Notes under the pieces: model-generated
The model's input: the letters and a program-made list of their open reading frames with translations, nothing else
What the model was told of the DNA's origin: nothing
Databases searched by the model: none
Source of the DNA: Lentinula raphanica
Taxonomy: Eukaryota > Basidiomycota > Agaricomycetes > Agaricales > Omphalotaceae
NCBI GenBank assembly: GCA_027919835.1
Contig: JANVFP010000007.1
Coordinates: forward strand, 248,001-312,000
DNA length: 64,000 nt
Direction of reading: 5' to 3'
Part shown: positions 60,598 through 64,000 of the stretch, piece by piece
Numbering within the stretch: position 1 is the first letter of the stretch
Layout: each line of letters starts with the position of its first letter
Translations under genes and position numbers: made by a program

Positions 60598-63538
60598 AAT
60601 TTTGTTCAGTCTGCTCATTTCTTTCAAAGTCATTTTTTTCCATCTCATCTCATTTCATTTCCTCTTCTGTTCTGTCTGTTCTGTCTTGCTCCTGTTCTGT
60701 TTTGATTGCATACTTAGTACTCAAGTACTCAACCTCAACCTCAAGTTTGAGTTGAGTAGTTACATGTTACATTCTATATACACAAGAAAGTGCCTGCGCT
60801 TCACTTCGGCAGATACGTGTATACAGGGGCAGGAGCCTACAGGATTATACCCGCAATGTTTTGAAACAGGCTCTTATAGTCGACAGTGAGGGGTATCAAG
60901 ATTGGGCAAAGGCTAGAGCTTCAGCTTGAGTATTTGAATCAAGAATTTGAAAGGACTGGTACATTGGGAATATTTCCGAGCTACTGCGTGCTAATCCAGA
61001 ACGTGCGTCAAGCCAACTCACAGCTACAAATGCGGACTTGCAGTTGTCAGCACAGTAGGTGGCAAGGGAAGATGTGTTAACTGGGGTGTATTATCAAAAA
61101 AGATAAGTATGGCAGGTATATGGGTGCGACAAAACCGTGAGGCAGGTTGACCATTGATGACAGATAACGCAAAGGGAGGTAAAGAAATATCAAACATGCA
61201 AATTCCAGAAAACAGACATGACAAAGTAAGAACGTGATGTGTTTGAGCCAGCTCGAGCCAATGAGAGTGAATTTTTCAGACGGCAAGGATTCTGTTGATG
61301 AGCTGTGGAATAGAGTATGACAACTAAGAACACAAATTCTTCTTGGAAGGACATACCTGAGTAGCCTGTGGAAGGTGAGGATTCAGTGAACCATTGAGGT
61401 AGTAGGAAGGAAAACCGTTCTCGACCACTGTGGGAGATGACGACTCGAACCGTGGCAGATGATACCTCATTCGTGTATGGTTACTGGATGGTGCGTTGAT
61501 TAGTGAGGTCCGGTCAATATGGGCCCAACTGCAAAACCATGTCAGACAATGCAGATAACGGGAGAGCAAGCTCCCTTACCAGTGCTATCGTTGATGGAAC
61601 TTGGCAAGAGATTCGAAGTGTTGACCGAAGGCTTAGCACCCGAATACCGCATGATATTGTACTAAACGCTATCAATGACTTATTCAGATTGTCAGGTATG
61701 ACATGAATAGCTTTGAACCGAACAGAACCTACTGAACTCCACTGAATTCTTTCCACCTTGGTTGCGGAAGAATCATAGGTATAGGGCAGCGAAGTGTGAT
61801 GACGATGGGAGTCAGAAAGAGAGGAGTAAGAAGAACCACAGAGCAACGATGTTCTGTTGACGGAAATTGCAGTTTGCGAAGGAAAACAAAGTGGATTTGC
61901 GGGGTACCCGGCCTGAACAGAGAGGGGTTTTACACTGGCGCAACGGCGTCGGGCGGTAGGTGGGTGAGGCGTTGGCACAGCCAGCGGAGTCTTGCCTAAT
62001 TGAGGGGCTGGGCGTCCGCTGGCTGCAGCAAGCTGTCCTCGTCTTCGTCTTGGTACCCCTCGCCTGCGTCGCCCGTAGTCATGGCTGTCTTCACCGCGTA
62101 AGGATATATGGGGTCAGAGGTGAAGGACTCCTGGGGACGCATGTTCGGCAGTGGTGGGATCTGGAAGGGGGGGCTGAAAAGTTCAAGAGAGTCGGTGAGT
62201 TAGTTAGAACAAATGAGACAGATACAAACAAAATAAAAACCTGTCTGCCTTTCGCCCTCGTCATCTGAGCATTATGGGCTTCGTGTTAGCCTCATTCACA
62301 TTGTCACGGTCCCGGTCATCCCATCGCGTCACATTTCTGAACACCTCAGGGAGTTCGAGCAAGTCTGTATTCGAAGATGAAGGGAAGTGAAAGGGATATG
62401 GACAACGGCGGCATGGGTGTTGGAGTGGAATTGAGAGTGGGATTGAGAGTGAGGGTAAGGGCAAGACAGTTGGCGCTGACACTAGCTACTTGAATGGAAC
62501 TTGTTAGTGGGCAGAACTCATTTGAATGAACAAATCACGCACAAATTTCAGCATGGTCGCTTCGTTGTTTCGCCTTCTCTCTGTCTCGTGTTCTAGCATT
62601 GTCTGAGGATCAGAAGAAAGAGGAAAGGCCGTTAGTGAGGTGGCAAGGATGACATCAGGAATCCACCAACCTGTTGCTTGAATGGAATATTGTTGGTCAT
62701 ACTGCTGTTGTATCCAAAGGTGAGGATGAGATGTGACTGTTCAGCAGGATCATCAGAATGCCAATAAGAGATATGATGGTACAAAGTTACCGAAGATGGC
62801 GACACACAGGCTCACACAGGAGAAGAATCTGTTGAAACGAAAGGTAACAGGCCTACGAACCATTTTCAAGATGAACGTCGAGGACAAACGTTCAGCAAAT
62901 GCTCATGAGCGCATTGTGTAAGTGAAAGAATAAAAGAACAATAGACCTGTACCCAAAAGGAGGTAGAGCCAAACATGTACACACGAAGTCGAGGCATCTC
63001 TTTCATATATGATATTATACAATACATACATACTTGGTGCTCACCATATAGTTCTCCCTCCTCCTTGACAATCTTTGACAACATAACTCTAACTAAAACT
63101 ATAATACAGAAAGGAAAATCAAACTTGAACTGGTGAAGTTACACAGTTTAGATAGCCAAAGGAGATAATTAATTTTTAACATTTGCAAGGTTGAGTACTA
63201 CTGAGTATAGACAACCATGTCTGTATTTGTTGTTTGATCATTGGATGTAATTTGCCTGTATTTTTGGTTGATAAGTAGTTCAATGTTCAGGTTCAACCCT
63301 TATTCTTGATTTCTGTTCATTTCTGTCTCATTCTTCTCTTTTGTTTCTTTTTGACCTCATTCTGTTCTGACATTTCCCGTCCTATTCTACTTGCATTACA
63401 AGTACTTACACTCAATGTACACTGGGTTCTCACTATGAATCACAACATAGTGTTGGCCAATTTCTCTAGGCTCTCTTCCTCATGGACAAGCAATTGCAGT
63501 ATGCAATAACAAATGGACATCCTCGCTATCCTTCACTA
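60598..63538. other. Long stretch without a supportable gene
   Basis: Only short frames occur. A plus-strand one at 61539-61706 (MSDNADNGRASSLTSAIVDG) and its reverse-strand neighbour at 61514-61978 are the most protein-like, but neither shows a family signature or clear introns. Pyrimidine-rich tracts after 60600 and after 63300 resemble each other and may be copies of a dispersed repeat. Confidence 0.4.
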
Positions 63539-64000
63539 TCAATCACCACCCTGCAAATTGAGAACTGCACCATGTTGGAGAAGAGATTCAACAATATCTA
63601 GGTGGCCTTCAGAGGCAGCTGCAGTGACAGCAGTTCCATACTGGCCACCCTGCAAATTGACATCTGCACCATGTTGAACAAGATATTCAACAACATCTTG
63701 GTGACCTTCAGATGCTGCTGCTGCAATTGCAGTTCCATATTGACCACCCTGCAAATTGACATCTGCACTATGTTGGATAAGATATTCAACAATACCTTGG
63801 TGACCTCTATATGCTGCTGCTGTAATTGCAGTTCCAAAATACCCACCTTGCCAATTAATATCTGCACCATGTTGGACAAGATATTCAACAATACCTTGGT
63901 GACCTTCAGATGCTGCTGCTACAATTGCAGTTCCATAATGACCACCCTGAAAATTGATATCTGCACCATGTTGGAAAAGATATTCAACAATACCTTGGTA
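63539..64000 (-). CDS. Ankyrin-repeat protein, 3' end (partial)
   Basis: The minus strand is open from the window end to a stop at 63539. It encodes four to five ankyrin repeats of 33 residues with the consensus GTAIAAAASEGHQDVVEYLV and QHGADVNLQGGQY. The 99-bp DNA units are nearly identical, so the array has expanded or been homogenised recently. In fungi such arrays often form the sensor end of NACHT-type STAND proteins, but no NTPase lies inside the window. The N-terminal part is outside. Confidence 0.85.
   Translation of the reverse strand, partial: YQGIVEYLFQHGADINFQGGHYGTAIVAAASEGHQGIVEYLVQHGADINWQGGYFGTAITAAAYRGHQGIVEYLIQHSADVNLQGGQYGTAIAAAASEGHQDVVEYLVQHGADVNLQGGQYGTAVTAAASEGHLDIVESLLQHGAVLNLQGGD

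Noticed and set aside
58800..60600. CRISPR-like array
   Set aside because: The repeated GGTAGCTACC units are palindromes in inverted arms with related, not unique, spacing sequence, and the genome is eukaryotic.

Overview
The window looks like the nuclear genome of a basidiomycete fungus, most likely an Agaricomycete. The evidence is short introns (about 45-70 nt) that break nearly every gene, close gene packing, and families typical of that class: DUF6534 membrane proteins, FGFGRR-type P450s, CYP63-like P450s, monocarboxylate-transporter-like MFS carriers, and amplified Agaricomycete families of unknown function. All gene models below were spliced by hand.

Left part (1-12 kb): an Aha1-type Hsp90 co-chaperone with an unusual C-terminal hydrophobic tail, a single-pass Ser-rich membrane protein, a seven-helix DUF6534 protein, a poorly coding stretch (about 7-10.4 kb) and an aldo/keto reductase.

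12-31 kb is a probable terpenoid gene cluster. It holds a UbiA-type membrane prenyltransferase/terpene cyclase, three different cytochrome P450s, two paralogous alpha/beta hydrolases (one intracellular, one secreted), an isoprenylcysteine methyltransferase-like enzyme, a glutathione S-transferase and a secreted GMC oxidoreductase. The aldo/keto reductase at the left and an MFS transporter at the right may belong to it.

That transporter is the key to the window. Its 5' part lies at 51.4-52.9 kb and its 3' part at 31.3-31.9 kb. Between them sits a 19,499-bp element (31945-51443) bounded by 27-bp terminal inverted repeats (26/27 identical) and flanked by the 4-bp target duplication AATA. Removing the element and one AATA rejoins the transporter exon in frame. 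Inside are an rve-fold DDE integrase, a 2OG-Fe(II) dioxygenase of TET/JBP-like appearance, a possible HECT-like protein, two proteins of unknown function (one from a family amplified in Agaricomycetes), a gene resembling a conserved basidiomycete host protein, a 161-bp tandem repeat and a nested 276-bp MITE. I read this as a large cargo-carrying cut-and-paste transposon that may be undescribed.

Right part (53-64 kb): an acyl-CoA thioesterase-like hotdog protein, a predicted secreted protein, a short acidic protein, a 1.8-kb foldback element built around repeated GGTAGCTACC palindromes, and an ankyrin-repeat gene that leaves the window.

Two patterns cut across the window. Many introns seem to end in AAG. 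Also, at least seven reading-frame or splice-site breaks would each be cured by one additional base, never by removing one, which suggests systematic single-base deletions in the assembly as much as real gene decay.
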